NCBI RefSeq assembly: GCF_020177335.1
Contig: NZ_JAIVMG010000006.1
Coordinates: 1-64,000, forward strand
DNA length: 64,000 nucleotides
Source: Stappia indica
GTDB lineage: Bacteria; Pseudomonadota; Alphaproteobacteria; Rhizobiales; Stappiaceae
Reading direction: 5' to 3'
The notes beneath the pieces are model-generated. The model was not told where the DNA came from and ran no database searches. It saw only the letters and a list, made by a program, of their open reading frames with translations. A program made the position numbers and the translations under genes. Numbering within the stretch: the first letter of the stretch is position 1; each line of letters opens with the position of its first letter. Shown piece by piece: positions 37,301-46,215 of this stretch.

Positions 37301-37603
37301 GATCTGTTGCGGGTGACGGAGGGAACCCTTGCCGGGGCAACGGTCGGAGGCAACATTTCCGGGACGGTCAATCTGGCCAGCCGGACCCTCGACATGACCG
37401 GCACTTTCGTGCCGATCTTCGCGCTCAACAATCTCTTCGCCAAGATCCCGATCCTCGGCTTCGCCCTTGGCGGCGGCTCGGATGAGGGGCTGATCGGCGT
37501 TACCTATCGCCTGTCCGGACCGGTCAGCGATCCGGTGCTGACGGTCAATCCGGCCTCGGTGATGGCGCCGGGCATCTTCCGCAAGATCTTCGAGTACCGG
37601 TAA
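34313..37603 (+). CDS. YhdP/AsmA-like DUF3971 envelope protein
   Basis: This 1096-residue protein from a TTG start has one N-terminal membrane helix (VAGACLVLIVLAVGLGVIRA) after a basic segment. A long beta-rich body follows, with alternating short strands and many repeats of the form 'G-x-LDL/LEL'. The C-terminal AsmA_2-like region reads TFVPIFALNNLFAKIPILGFALGGG, then YRLSGPVSDPVLTVNPAS. AsmA-clan proteins of this size (YhdP, TamB) are proposed to bridge the periplasm and carry phospholipid to the outer membrane. The start codon is uncertain. It is convergent with tyrS. Confidence 0.82.
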   Translation: MIRRNIPLRDSLRHSRRRWPRRVAGACLVLIVLAVGLGVIRAMQGPISIGFAARMIEREVSFNGVALTIGAATVDLSEGLPARLELENAAVELEGARPLSLFLPRISAPLDLVSLLTGRISISEIVLEQPRLELETEPAETTSVPKMSGIAEAMDQIGILAGQQLSRRGISRIEIVSGEVLAEAEETYRISGIDAELTHDEDLTLRMEAEVAGRLGRWRAQALRRVDPETGQRTITLALRDVTIGEFMPVDAELATGRGLGVPIQPTIEVSLDAAGAFQTTRASLIVTPGWINTGRAIVGFDRIDVQLLWEEGRPGFLIAPSVYMRGNTVFPFEGVVEPPRQPGSLWSYRIDSRNGRIGPSDVPGPPFLLENFTAKGRADLRRREVFFDTLVLQSGTASMDGAGSLRLAEDGPYLALAVQSGPMPVATMKRLWPVTMVPPARAWIIEHMIDGRILNGRATVALQPPAFDSQDPDPGWSGNDVRVDIAFADVSLKTIGTIPVAQRLTGTIEVADVMLTVSADSGVMVAGDTDPLDLGRTVFRIPDLRKSGIKTGELELAVSGPAEGLASLIDAEPFLVLSKRDIAPADVSGEGNLDVRARFALEKDVPVEEVDWSVTGALRKFANAEPINGHKLSRANLTFDANANRLELKGTGRLDGLAANLDLVVPFEGPGGEAVASRQGVVLDVTAKELAARGFDLREFITGKLRLATEDTADGMAYDVDLTRARVHLPQVGWIKSQGVPARARFTMYQGEGRRQVRNFELTSEGVDIAGSIDLSEAGGFTGARFDRFALRPSDEASLRISRKGKGYVADFRARRFDGRGLVASFTEGGKGGSGKGAASVQVNAEIDRLTGFNGVVANDVRLRLASSGGNLRSLTLSGKTGARAGFDIALTPGSGGRTLSGEIADTGALLRFTDLYKRMRGGRGVLVMQMPGDKTWHGTFKVRRLSITEDPAIRKLAEVPQVANPEGSQRGLRGAARKGEASFSALDIAFRREGDLLRVTEGTLAGATVGGNISGTVNLASRTLDMTGTFVPIFALNNLFAKIPILGFALGGGSDEGLIGVTYRLSGPVSDPVLTVNPASVMAPGIFRKIFEYR

Positions 37604-37634
37604 CAAAAACGGGAGGCGGTGATCCGCCTCCCGT
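37604..37634 (-). terminator. Intrinsic terminator of tyrS
   Basis: ACGGGAGGCGG and CCGCCTCCCGT form a perfect 11-bp stem with a TGAT loop (37609-37634). On the minus strand it is followed by TTTTTG. It lies between convergent tyrS and the AsmA-like gene and may also slow plus-strand transcription. Confidence 0.88.
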
Positions 37635-37667
37635 CTGTAATCGGGTCCTGATGCTTTCTGGCGCCGG

Positions 37668-38921
37668 TCAGACCGGCTTCAGAAGCACGTGCCGCTTCTT
37701 GCCGAGCGAGAGCTTGATCACCCCGTCGTCCACCAGATCGGCTTCCGTCAGGCTGCGGCGCTCGTCGCTTTCCGGCTGGTCGTTGATGCGCACGCCGCCG
37801 CTCTTGACCTGACGGCGCACCTCGCCGTTGGAGGCGCACAGGCCGGCGGCGACGAAGGCCGCCAGCACGCCGAGACCGGCGGCAAGATCGGCCCGGGGGA
37901 TTTCCACCGTGGGCAGACCGGCGGCCAGCGCACCTTCCTCGAACGCCTGGCGCGCGGTCGCGGCGGCGGCCTCCGCCGCCTCCCGGCCATGGGCCATGGC
38001 GGTCGCCTCGGTGGCCAGCACCTTCTTCGCCTCGTTGATCTCCGACCCGCCAAGGGCGGCAAGGCGGGCGATTTCGTCCAGCGGCAGGGTGGTGAACAGC
38101 TTGAGGAAGCGCTCCACGTCGCTGTCCTCGGTGTTGCGCCAGAACTGCCAGTAGTCGTAAGGGGCGAGCATGTCCGGGTTGAGCCAGACGGCGCCGGCGG
38201 CGGTCTTGCCCATCTTCGCGCCGGACGCGGTGGTGAGAAGCGGTGTCGTCAGGGCGAACAGCTCCACCTCTTCCATGCGCCGGCCAAGGTCGACGCCGGA
38301 GAGGATGTTGCCCCACTGGTCGGAGCCACCCATCTGCACCCGGCAGCCGGTGCGCCGGTACAGCTCGACGAAGTCGTAGCCCTGCAGCAGCATGTAGTTG
38401 AATTCCAGGAAGGACATGTGCTGTTCGCGCTCAAGGCGCAGGCGCACCGCGTCCCGCTGGATCATCTGGTTGACGGAGAAATGCCGGCCGACCTCGCGCA
38501 GGAAGTCGATGTACTGCAAGCCGAGCAGCCAGTCGGCGTTGTCCAGCATCAAGGCGTCCTTCGGGCCATCGCCGAAGGTCAGGAAATTGGCGAACACCTT
38601 GCGGATGCCGTCCTTGTTGTCCTCGATCTGCTCGCCGGTGAGAAGCGGGCGCGCGTCATCGCGGAAGGTCGGGTCGCCGATCCGGGTGGTGCCGCCGCCC
38701 ATCAGGGTGATCGGCCGGTGACCGGTCTTCTGCATCCAGTGCAGCATCATGATCTGGACGAGCGAACCGACATGCAGGCTTTTCGCCGTGCAGTCGAAGC
38801 CGATATAGGCGGTGACCGTTCCGGACGCATACAGATCGTCGAGCCCGGTCGGGTTCGAGATCTGATGGATGAAGCCTCGCTCCTGGAGGGTCTTCAAGAA
38901 CTCCGATTTGAAAGCGGTCAT
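37668..38921 (-). CDS. tyrS: Tyrosyl-tRNA synthetase
   Basis: This 417-residue class I synthetase (TyrRS type 1) charges tRNA-Tyr. Seen: [20 protein letters not shown] (HIGH-equivalent HVGS), [43 protein letters not shown] and [14 protein letters not shown] (KMSKS-equivalent). A C-terminal S4 RNA-binding domain ([15 protein letters not shown]) is present. The start MTAFKSEF is at 38921; a GTG three codons upstream is possible. The terminator follows about 35 bases after the stop. Confidence 0.97.
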   Translation of the reverse strand: MTAFKSEFLKTLQERGFIHQISNPTGLDDLYASGTVTAYIGFDCTAKSLHVGSLVQIMMLHWMQKTGHRPITLMGGGTTRIGDPTFRDDARPLLTGEQIEDNKDGIRKVFANFLTFGDGPKDALMLDNADWLLGLQYIDFLREVGRHFSVNQMIQRDAVRLRLEREQHMSFLEFNYMLLQGYDFVELYRRTGCRVQMGGSDQWGNILSGVDLGRRMEEVELFALTTPLLTTASGAKMGKTAAGAVWLNPDMLAPYDYWQFWRNTEDSDVERFLKLFTTLPLDEIARLAALGGSEINEAKKVLATEATAMAHGREAAEAAAATARQAFEEGALAAGLPTVEIPRADLAAGLGVLAAFVAAGLCASNGEVRRQVKSGGVRINDQPESDERRSLTEADLVDDGVIKLSLGKKRHVLLKPV

Positions 38922-39068
38922 GATATTCACTGTCCGTGATGGTGAAGGTCGTCATGTGAGACGGCCCGCGCGGCGCCTTTCAGGGGCCTTGCCGCGCGAG
39001 CCACGTCCCTCATAGCCGAACTGACGGGAAAGGGGCAAAAAAAACCCGCCGATCAGCTATGCGCATCA

Positions 39069-40499
39069 TCATCCTCCGCCGCTTTTCCGGGGCTGAGTGC
39101 CGGCGGCGAGAAGAAACGCGCCGACGACCAGAAGTCCGGCGAGCCCGAAGGTGACCTGCAATCCTGTGCCGACCGCTGCGGGAGATGCCTGGGAGATGTC
39201 GCTGGTGCCGGCAGCGGCGGCGAACACCGCGCCCATCAACGAGGCGCCGGTGATCAGCCCGAGATTGCGCGACAGGTTGAGCAGGCCGGAAATGACGCCG
39301 CGGCGGGCCTTGTCGACCCCTTGCATGAGGGATGTGTTGTTGGCCGCCTGAAACAGCTGGTAGCCGGGTGTCAGCAGGGCGATGGCGGTGATGTAGCCGG
39401 CAAGGCCGACGTGGGCCGGCAGGATCGCCAGGCCGAAGGACCCGGCCACCATGACGCCAAGGCCGAGGCGGACCGTTGCCGGTGCGCCGAGCCGGTCGAC
39501 CAGCCGGCCGGCCGGGACACCGCTGAGGGCGGCGATGATCGGGCCGGCCGACATGGCAAGGCCGACCATTGCCGCGCTGAGCCCCAGCGCCTGCGACAGG
39601 TAGAACGGCCCGACCACCAGGGTCGCCATCATCACCGTTGCCACCACCGCGTTGACAGCAAGACTGCTGCTGAAGGTGCCATCGCGGAAGGCGGTGAGCC
39701 GGATCAAGGGCGCGGATACGCGGGTTTGCGCCAGTCCGAACAGGAGGGCGCCAAGCGCGGCGCCGACGAGAAGGGCGATGTTCAGAGCGCCGAAGTCGCC
39801 GCGCCCGAGCGTCATGGCGAGCGCATAGGCGGCGAGGAATGCCGCGAGCAGTGTCGTTCCGACCATGTCGATGCGTGGTCGGTCCGCGCGGGCCCCGCGC
39901 TTCTCCGCCGGCAGGCTGCGCCAGGCAAGAGCCAATGTGAGCAGGGCCAGCGGTACGGTGGCCAGAAAGATGGCGCGCCAGCCGGCGCCGGCGATCAGAA
40001 CGCCGCCGAGCGTGGGGCCGAGCGCGGTGCCGACCGCCGACATGGTTCCCAAGAGCCCCATGGCGCTGCCGGTTCTTTCTCCGGACACCGCGGCGCCGAC
40101 AAGGGCCATGGAAAGGGCCATCATGATCGCCGCGCCAAGGCCCTGCACCGCGCGGGCGGCGATCAGCGAGGGCAGACCGGGGGCAAGGCCGCCAGCGGCG
40201 GAGCCGGCGGCGAACAGCGCCAGCCCGACAAGCAACAGCCGGCGATGGCCGATCAGGTCGCCAAGCCGTCCGGCGCTGACGATCAGGGTGGTGATGGCCA
40301 GGAGATAGGCGAGCACCACCCACTGGATCTGGCCGAAGGAGGCGCCGAACACCTCCGCGAGCCTCGGCAGGGCGACATTGGCGATGCTGGTGCCGAGGGA
40401 GGACAACAGCACCGACAGGGACAGGCTGACGAGCGCCCAGCGGGCGGTGGGCGATCCGCCCTTATGTGCGACGCCTGCATCGTCTCTTGTCGTCGTCAT
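39069..40499 (-). CDS. MFS drug-efflux transporter, DHA2-like
   Basis: This 476-residue polytopic protein is of the EmrB/QacA type, likely with 14 helices. Seen: LGTSIANVALPRLAEVFGAS (motif near TM1), AGRLGDLIGHRRLLLVGL (motif A), RAVQGLGAAIMMALSMALV, LGTMSAVGTALGPTLGGVLI (motif C of antiporters) and WRAIFLATVPLALL. It would export a hydrophobic compound against protons. GAGGAGGTGACCCG precedes the ATG, and it overlaps the upstream DUF2798 gene by four bases. The operon diverges from a LysR gene, its probable regulator. An A8 run at 39037 lies downstream without a clear stem. Confidence 0.92.
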   Translation of the reverse strand: MTTTRDDAGVAHKGGSPTARWALVSLSLSVLLSSLGTSIANVALPRLAEVFGASFGQIQWVVLAYLLAITTLIVSAGRLGDLIGHRRLLLVGLALFAAGSAAGGLAPGLPSLIAARAVQGLGAAIMMALSMALVGAAVSGERTGSAMGLLGTMSAVGTALGPTLGGVLIAGAGWRAIFLATVPLALLTLALAWRSLPAEKRGARADRPRIDMVGTTLLAAFLAAYALAMTLGRGDFGALNIALLVGAALGALLFGLAQTRVSAPLIRLTAFRDGTFSSSLAVNAVVATVMMATLVVGPFYLSQALGLSAAMVGLAMSAGPIIAALSGVPAGRLVDRLGAPATVRLGLGVMVAGSFGLAILPAHVGLAGYITAIALLTPGYQLFQAANNTSLMQGVDKARRGVISGLLNLSRNLGLITGASLMGAVFAAAAGTSDISQASPAAVGTGLQVTFGLAGLLVVGAFLLAAGTQPRKSGGG

Positions 40500-40738
40500 C
40501 GGGTCACCTCCTCGTTGGTTCGCACAAGCCGGCGCACGGCGCGGCGGGCAATGGGGGCTATGGCCAGAACCAGCGGGAAGGCGACAAGCCAGGAGGCAAG
40601 CCATGCCCCGAGCCAGAGCCCGGGAAAGCCTTCGGCCAACCCGGCGCTGCGCCAGGTGGAGATCGCCGAGACCACCAGCGACATCAGGCCGGAGAGGAGG
40701 AGGCCGAAAAGAGCGGGTTCAAATCTGGCCGGGATCAT
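40496..40738 (-). CDS. DUF2798 small membrane protein
   Basis: This 80-residue two-helix membrane protein matches DUF2798: FGLLLSGLMSLVVSAISTWRSAG, WLGAWLASWLVAFPLVLAIAPIARRAVRRLV. Its function is unknown. It is coupled by an ATGA overlap to the MFS gene, suggesting a joint role or an accessory subunit. It lies 130 bases from the divergent LysR gene. Confidence 0.85.
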   Translation of the reverse strand: MIPARFEPALFGLLLSGLMSLVVSAISTWRSAGLAEGFPGLWLGAWLASWLVAFPLVLAIAPIARRAVRRLVRTNEEVTR

Positions 40739-40868
40739 CGGGTGACTTTCTGCAGGTGGAGATCACCCACAGGTAGTCGCTTGTCAGGCATGGCGGAACG
40801 CGCATCATTTGCAGCTTATTCATGCATCAAACGCTCTATATGGCCGGAATCATGCTAGGGTCCGGCCC

Positions 40869-41783
40869 ATGTCGCGGCCCGATCTCAACCTGCTCGTCAC
40901 TCTGGATGTCCTGCTGGCCGAAGGCAGCGTTGCCCGCGCCGCCGCGCGGTTGCGGCTCAGCCCTTCGGCCATGAGCCGGGCGTTGAAACGCCTGCGCGAG
41001 ACGACGGGCGATCCGCTGCTGGTGCGCGCCGGGCGCGGGCTTGTGCCCACCCCTCGGGCGCTTGAGCTGCGGGAGCGGGTCGCTGGACTGGTCGCGGAAG
41101 CGGAAGCGGCCTTGCGCCCGGCAGCGGCGCTTGATCTCGCCCGGCTGCAGCGGGTCTTTACCCTGAGGACCAGCGAAGGTTTCGTGGAGAGTTACGGCGC
41201 GGATCTGATGGCCCGCCTCAGCGGTCAGGCGCCGGGCGTGCGTCTGCGCTTCGTGCAAAAGCCGGACCGGGACAGCGCGCCGCTGCGCGAGGGCACTGTT
41301 GATCTGGAAACCGGGGTCGTCGGCGAGGAGATGGGGCCGGAGCTGCGGGCGCAGGCGCTGTTTCGTGATCGGTTCATCGGCGTCGTGCGGTCCGGGCATG
41401 CCCTGTGTCAGGGGGAGATCACAGCGGCGCGCTATGCGGCCGGGCGGCATGTGCTCGTTTCCCGTCAGGGCCGGGAGGCGGGGCCGGTCGATCAGGCGTT
41501 ACAGCCGCTCGGGCTGGCGCGGGAGATTGCCGTGATCGTCGGCGGGTTCTCCTCGGCGCTGGCGCTGGTGCGGGGCTCGGATCTGGTGACCGCGGTTCCC
41601 GAGCGACACACCGTTTCCCTGCGCGATGGTCTGTTCAGTTTTCCACTGCCGGTTTTCGTACCGGAGGTTACCGTGTCTTTGCTCTGGCACCCGAGGCTGG
41701 ACGCCGATCCGGCCCATCGCTGGCTGCGCGACTGCGTGCGCGAGGTCTGTGCCGGGGCGCCGCGATCCGTCGCGGACGGTTGA
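40869..41783 (+). CDS. LysR family transcriptional regulator
   Basis: This 304-residue regulator has an N-terminal winged helix (RPDLNLLVTLDVLLAEGSVARAAARLRLSPSAMSRAL), closest in style to NodD/LinR-type LysR proteins that begin with PDLNLL. A periplasmic-binding-protein-like effector domain follows (TLRTSEGFVESYG..., VVRSGHALCQG). The start at 40869 fits the family. It is divergent from the DUF2798-MFS pair, a standard arrangement for local control. The effector is unknown. The amidase follows on the same strand 61 bases later. Confidence 0.92.
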   Translation: MSRPDLNLLVTLDVLLAEGSVARAAARLRLSPSAMSRALKRLRETTGDPLLVRAGRGLVPTPRALELRERVAGLVAEAEAALRPAAALDLARLQRVFTLRTSEGFVESYGADLMARLSGQAPGVRLRFVQKPDRDSAPLREGTVDLETGVVGEEMGPELRAQALFRDRFIGVVRSGHALCQGEITAARYAAGRHVLVSRQGREAGPVDQALQPLGLAREIAVIVGGFSSALALVRGSDLVTAVPERHTVSLRDGLFSFPLPVFVPEVTVSLLWHPRLDADPAHRWLRDCVREVCAGAPRSVADG

Positions 41784-41844
41784 GCCGCACGGTCCGATTG
41801 GCTATCGGTCTTTGCGTATTTTGCAGTTTTTTCCGGAGATTTTC

Positions 41845-43086
41845 ATGGCTTCTTCCCCGCACGTTTCCGCATCCGATCCGACCGGCTCGCTGGTCGAGCG
41901 TCTGTCGATCCCGCCCTATCGCGGCGGGGTGCTCGACGGTTTGCGCTTCACGGTGAAGGATAACATCGATCTGGCCGGCCGGAAAACCTCCTACGGCAGC
42001 CCGGCCTGGCGCGATGCCCATGCCGCGCCGCAGCAGAACGCGCTTTGCGTCGATCAGCTGCTGGCAGCGGGCGGAACTTGCGTCGGCAAGGTGGTCGCCG
42101 ATGAGTTCACCTACAGCCTCGACGGCGAGAGCCATTTCTTTGGCACGCCGGTGAATGCGCGGGCGCCGGAGCGTGTCCCCGGCGGCTCGTCCAGCGGTTC
42201 CGCCGCCTCGGTCGCCGGCGGCTTGGCGGATTTCTCCCTTGGGACCGATTCCGGCGGCTCGATCCGGGTTCCGGCGAGCCTCTGCGGCCTTTGGGGCATG
42301 CGCCCGTCGCTGCACCGGATTTCTGAAGCCGGGGTCTTGCCGTTCATGCCGAGTGTCAGCACGGTCGGGGCGGTGGCGGACCGGTTCGCCGTGCTCGACA
42401 AGGCGATGCGGGTGCTGCTGCGCAGCGCGCCGGAAGGGGATGCGACGGCTGGTGGGGAGCCGGCGGTTGAGCGGCTGCTGATTCTGGAGGATGCGTTCGC
42501 GCTTTGTGACGGCGCGGTCGCCCGGGCGGCGGAGGAGGCGCTGGCCGCGATCAGCGCGCGCGCCGGCATCGTCCCGGAGCGGGTGCGGTTTTCAGATCTG
42601 GTCGGCCGCGACATGGGGCTTGCCGACTGCAACGCAAAGGCCTTGCGCAATTTGCAGACGGCGGAGTTTCAAAACACCGGCGGCAACTGGATCGAGACCC
42701 ACGCGCCGGAGCTCGGCGCGGTCTTTACCATGGCCTATGGCAATGTGCGGGCGTTCGACCGGATCGCCGCGCTCGACAGCCTTGCCTTGTGCGAGCGGCT
42801 GTTCGAGGCGATCAACGCGGCGCTGCCGCAAGGCACGGTGATCTGTTTCCCGACCACACCGGTGATTGCCCCGTTGAAGGGGTCGCTGACCAGTCTGGAG
42901 GCGGTGCTGGCGTTCTACGATCCGACCATGGCGATCACGTCGTTTTCCGGTGTGGGCCGGCTGCCGGAAATCACTGCGCCGCTCTTGACTGTCGAGGGCG
43001 CGCCGGTCGGGCTCTCCTTCGCCGCCCGGCACTACGGCGATGAAGCCCTGCTCGCCGCCACCCGCGCCCTGCTGCAGCCGGAGTAA
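41845..43086 (+). CDS. Amidase signature family hydrolase
   Basis: This 413-residue amidase has the Ser-cisSer-Lys triad: the lysine in FTVKDNIDLAGRKTSYGSPA, cis-serine and structural serines in PGGSSSGSAASVAGG, and nucleophile region GTDSGGSIRVPASLCGLWGMRPS. It hydrolyses a carboxamide, with the substrate unknown; length and the short C-terminus resemble indoleacetamide hydrolase/AMI1-type enzymes. TTTTTTCCGGAGATTTTC lies before the ATG at 41845, with a clear CGGAG ribosome-binding site. It could be co-expressed with the LysR gene. Confidence 0.9.
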   Translation: MASSPHVSASDPTGSLVERLSIPPYRGGVLDGLRFTVKDNIDLAGRKTSYGSPAWRDAHAAPQQNALCVDQLLAAGGTCVGKVVADEFTYSLDGESHFFGTPVNARAPERVPGGSSSGSAASVAGGLADFSLGTDSGGSIRVPASLCGLWGMRPSLHRISEAGVLPFMPSVSTVGAVADRFAVLDKAMRVLLRSAPEGDATAGGEPAVERLLILEDAFALCDGAVARAAEEALAAISARAGIVPERVRFSDLVGRDMGLADCNAKALRNLQTAEFQNTGGNWIETHAPELGAVFTMAYGNVRAFDRIAALDSLALCERLFEAINAALPQGTVICFPTTPVIAPLKGSLTSLEAVLAFYDPTMAITSFSGVGRLPEITAPLLTVEGAPVGLSFAARHYGDEALLAATRALLQPE

Positions 43087-43178
43087 GGACCGGGAGAAGC
43101 GGACGCGCGGCGGCTGCGCCGAAGCGCTCGGGGGCTTGAGGGGGCTCAGCTTTCCAGCCTGCCCCGGCCGGTTGCGGC

Positions 43179-45725
43179 CTACCGGGCGAGCTGTCTGGCA
43201 CGCGCTGCCATTGCCAGAAAATGGTAGCGCTCGTCCGCGGTCCCGGCTTCATCGGCGGCGATCTCCAGACGATCCGCCAGCTTTGGCAACATGTCCCGCG
43301 CCCAGCCCGGAAAGACTGTCTCGGCGCTTGAGGACGTGATGCTCGCCGCGAATGCGGCTGTCAGCCCCTGGGCCATGGCGCTTCTTGCTTTCAGCCGGTC
43401 GGCCCGGTTCGAGGTCCTTTCTTCCTTCAGGATCGCAGCAATGTTGTCCAGATAGGCGCGTTGCAAGACGCGCCGCCAGGTTGGCGCGGACGACAGGTTG
43501 CTCCAGAGCGCCTCATAGGTGTCATCTGCAAAGTCCAGCGGCCCATAGGCGGCGGCGTTTCCGGCTTTCTGGGCCTCCAGCAATGGAAGTTTTTTGATGC
43601 CGGACGGAAACCCCGGATTTGGCAGAACTTCGAACAGATCGTCGACCAGCGAGGCCTGCAGGCCGGCGATTGCCTCCGCTCCACCAAAAACGGAGATGCG
43701 CTCGATCAGGCCCGGCTCCAGATAGGCATTCAGGCTGCGAGCACCTTCTCCGAGGAGGTAGTGGATCGCGGCGCGCTGCTGCTCGGCGGGAACCAGTCGC
43801 CTGTAGGGGCTGGGCGCCCAGGGATAGGCCTCCACGCCGGCGATCAGCTTCGTCACCGATTTCAGGAAGCGCATGTGGAAGGTCTGGATTGCGCCATAGG
43901 CGGCTGCCAGTTCCGTCTCGTCGCCCTTCGTTGCCGCCGACAGCTTCTCGATCGCCCGGACAATGTTGGTGACGCCGAGCCGTGTGGCTTCAACACGCTC
44001 CACCCCTGTGCTTTCCATCAGAACGCGAGGGTCGGCGTTCCAGATCTCCATTTCGCCGGCCAGTTCGCCCGCAGCCCATTGCAACCGGCGATCGGCTTGC
44101 GCCGCCTCGACGAGACTGGCGAGCGCCTTGTTTTCCTGATCCGGTGCCTTTCCGAAATCGCCATAGCCCCATTTGATCGCGAAGAAATCATAAGGCCCGG
44201 GATCCGGTATGAACTTGGTGACGCCGTCTCCGGGTTGCGCTGCCTGGTTCCAGCGTCCGTAGGACATGATCGAGGTGGTTGCCCCGGATGCGTTGTTGGC
44301 GAACTCCGGATTGCGCATCTGGGCGATGGAATAGGCGGTGGATGCCAGGTGATTATGCCGCAAGCCAATGCCGTGGCCGACTTCATGGGCAACGGCATAT
44401 TGCAGCAGCCGTCCCTGCAGTTCTTCGCTCAAGGGGAGAGAGGTGACCCTTGGGTCGAGCGCGGCATGGATGCCGAAATAGTATTGGCTGAAGATCGTGA
44501 TGACCCCTGGCCAGACCTCCACGTGCGACGACAGGATCTCGCCCGATCGCGGATCGACGATATGCGGTCCGGTCGCGTTTTGCGTCGGCCGGGCAAGCCA
44601 CCTGATGGTGCTGTGGCGCGCATCCTCCGGTGTCCAGTCCGGATTGTCCGCGAAGGACGGGGCATCGCGCGCGACAATCGCGTTGGAAAAGCCCGCAGCC
44701 TCAAAGGCCGGCTGCCAGCTCTCCACCGCGCGTTTCAGATAGGGCCGCCACCGGTCCGGCACCTCGCGGCCGATGTAGAAGACGATCGGCTCGACAGGGT
44801 CGCTGACCGGAGCGTCCGGGGTTTTCTTCTCCAGCCTGTACCGCATGATCAAGCCTTGCGTTTGCGCCACGCGGCCGGCGTCCTCATAGACGGTGAAATC
44901 GGAATCCTGTTCAGTCACGCCGGAACCGGTGCGAAAATACCCGACCCTGGGATCGAACTGCCGTGCGGCCATCGGTTTTTCGGGCAGCATGACGAGCGAG
45001 TGACCGACCCGCATCGAAATGTTCCGCGGCGGCGCAATCGGGTCCTTGGCCTTGGCAAGGAAGGTCAGATGCGTCCTGACATTGAAGTTCTCGGGGAATA
45101 TGCGCACGCTGGTGATGTAGGAGGCGGCCGGATTGACGTTGATTGGCGTCAGGCCGGTCTTGGCGATCAGCGCACGCGCCGACATGAAGTCGATGTCGTT
45201 GGAGAAAAGCGCCGTGATATCGACCAGAACGCGCCCGTCCTCGGCCGAGGCGACAACCGGCAAAATGGCCGCGATCGGCGGCTCGTTGGACCGGCGCACG
45301 GCAATCGCAATCGGATTGATCGTCGCCCCCGTTTGCTGGCCGAGTTCCGGCGCTTGGGTGTCGCCGATGCGATTGCCGAAGGCCGCGGTCAGGTCGCGGA
45401 CAAAGACCTTGTCGCCCCGATGCTGGAACTGGACGACAGAGCCGCCCAACCATAGATGGTCATCTGCGCCGGATGGCACGGTGACCGTTTCGGAGTACCA
45501 CAGGAACAACCGCTCGAATGCTGCTGTGGGAAGGACAACCAGGGCCTTTTCGTTTTTCGAATAGGCCTCAATGGTTCCCTTGCCGAGAAGTTTGGCATCG
45601 GAGAGAGCAGCTTCGATTGAAACCGGCTCAGGGGCGTTCTTCTGGTCCTGAGCGCTGGCGGAAAAGCAACTTGCCAGCAAGGAGAGAACACTTGCGACGA
45701 CAGCGACAATCACATCCTGTTTCAT
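43179..45725 (-). CDS. Secreted zinc metalloprotease, metzincin (DUF5117-type)
   Basis: This 848-residue exported protein has a signal peptide (VIVAVVASVLSLLASCFSASA). The N-terminal 300 residues form the beta-rich DUF5118/DUF5117 region. A metzincin catalytic site sits at H447-EVGHGIGLRH-N458 (HExxHxxGxxH), with a Met-turn-like SIMSYGR downstream. The C-terminal third is helical. FYIGREVPDRWRPYLKRAVESW is a conserved block before the active site. All three zinc histidines and the glutamate are present. The substrate is unknown. The flanking upstream DNA is AT-rich, unlike most of the window. An S-C-F context near the signal end could alternatively mark a lipoprotein. Confidence 0.88.
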   Translation of the reverse strand: MKQDVIVAVVASVLSLLASCFSASAQDQKNAPEPVSIEAALSDAKLLGKGTIEAYSKNEKALVVLPTAAFERLFLWYSETVTVPSGADDHLWLGGSVVQFQHRGDKVFVRDLTAAFGNRIGDTQAPELGQQTGATINPIAIAVRRSNEPPIAAILPVVASAEDGRVLVDITALFSNDIDFMSARALIAKTGLTPINVNPAASYITSVRIFPENFNVRTHLTFLAKAKDPIAPPRNISMRVGHSLVMLPEKPMAARQFDPRVGYFRTGSGVTEQDSDFTVYEDAGRVAQTQGLIMRYRLEKKTPDAPVSDPVEPIVFYIGREVPDRWRPYLKRAVESWQPAFEAAGFSNAIVARDAPSFADNPDWTPEDARHSTIRWLARPTQNATGPHIVDPRSGEILSSHVEVWPGVITIFSQYYFGIHAALDPRVTSLPLSEELQGRLLQYAVAHEVGHGIGLRHNHLASTAYSIAQMRNPEFANNASGATTSIMSYGRWNQAAQPGDGVTKFIPDPGPYDFFAIKWGYGDFGKAPDQENKALASLVEAAQADRRLQWAAGELAGEMEIWNADPRVLMESTGVERVEATRLGVTNIVRAIEKLSAATKGDETELAAAYGAIQTFHMRFLKSVTKLIAGVEAYPWAPSPYRRLVPAEQQRAAIHYLLGEGARSLNAYLEPGLIERISVFGGAEAIAGLQASLVDDLFEVLPNPGFPSGIKKLPLLEAQKAGNAAAYGPLDFADDTYEALWSNLSSAPTWRRVLQRAYLDNIAAILKEERTSNRADRLKARSAMAQGLTAAFAASITSSSAETVFPGWARDMLPKLADRLEIAADEAGTADERYHFLAMAARARQLAR

Positions 45726-46126
45726 GAGATGCTCCCACTCTAGGGCGCTCCGTCAGAGATCTCATGCCGTCGAATGCCTGCGCCTGCCATCAGGGTGGCC
45801 GAGACGCTGCACCATTGGCCGGCGTCGATCTCAAGCGACGGGTTGCGGTACGGATGGACAGGTGCCGTACGTCATCTACGCTGGGATGCAAGGTTCCCCC
45901 TCGCGAGGAGGAGCCGCACCGCGCCGATCCGTTGCCGTGATCATATATTTGCTTTGTGAGTTTACACGATTTTTCGAATAAGTCCGAACCTGTCGTAGGG
46001 TAAAATATTTTGCATTGCAGCATTTATCTAAGTTGGGTTTATGTGAATTTTGGAGTTTATGCTTTCTTGGATCTTTTGTTCTTTTAAATTCTCGAAATCA
46101 TCGCGGTGCTGCTGCCTTCCCAGACG
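45726..46126. other. AT-enriched intergenic region upstream of the metzincin gene
   Basis: About 400 bases with no convincing gene. It should carry the metzincin promoter. The stretch from about 45940 to 46100 is clearly richer in A and T than the surroundings (for example TAAAATATTTTGCATTGCAG). I see no repeats or mobile-element ends. Confidence 0.5.
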
Positions 46127-46155
46127 CAAAAGCCCCGCCAGTTTTGGCGGGGCTT
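46127..46155 (-). terminator. Intrinsic terminator of the carbonic anhydrase gene
   Basis: AAGCCCCGCCA and TGGCGGGGCTT form a perfect 11-bp stem with a GTTT loop (46130-46155). The minus-strand tail is TTGC after the TT of the stem. It lies about 60 bases after the stop. Confidence 0.82.
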
Positions 46156-46215
46156 GTCTCGTCGTTCGCAATCCCCGCCCGGTGTGCGGGCGGGGCGCTG
46201 CCGGCGTGGGGCCGC

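Noticed and set aside
39037-39044. A8 run downstream of the MFS gene as a terminator
   Set aside because: On the minus strand it is a T8 run, but I could not find a stable stem directly before it.
43461-45455. 664-codon open frame antisense to the metzincin
   Set aside because: The opposite frame carries a signal peptide and full zinc site; this one has no recognisable features.
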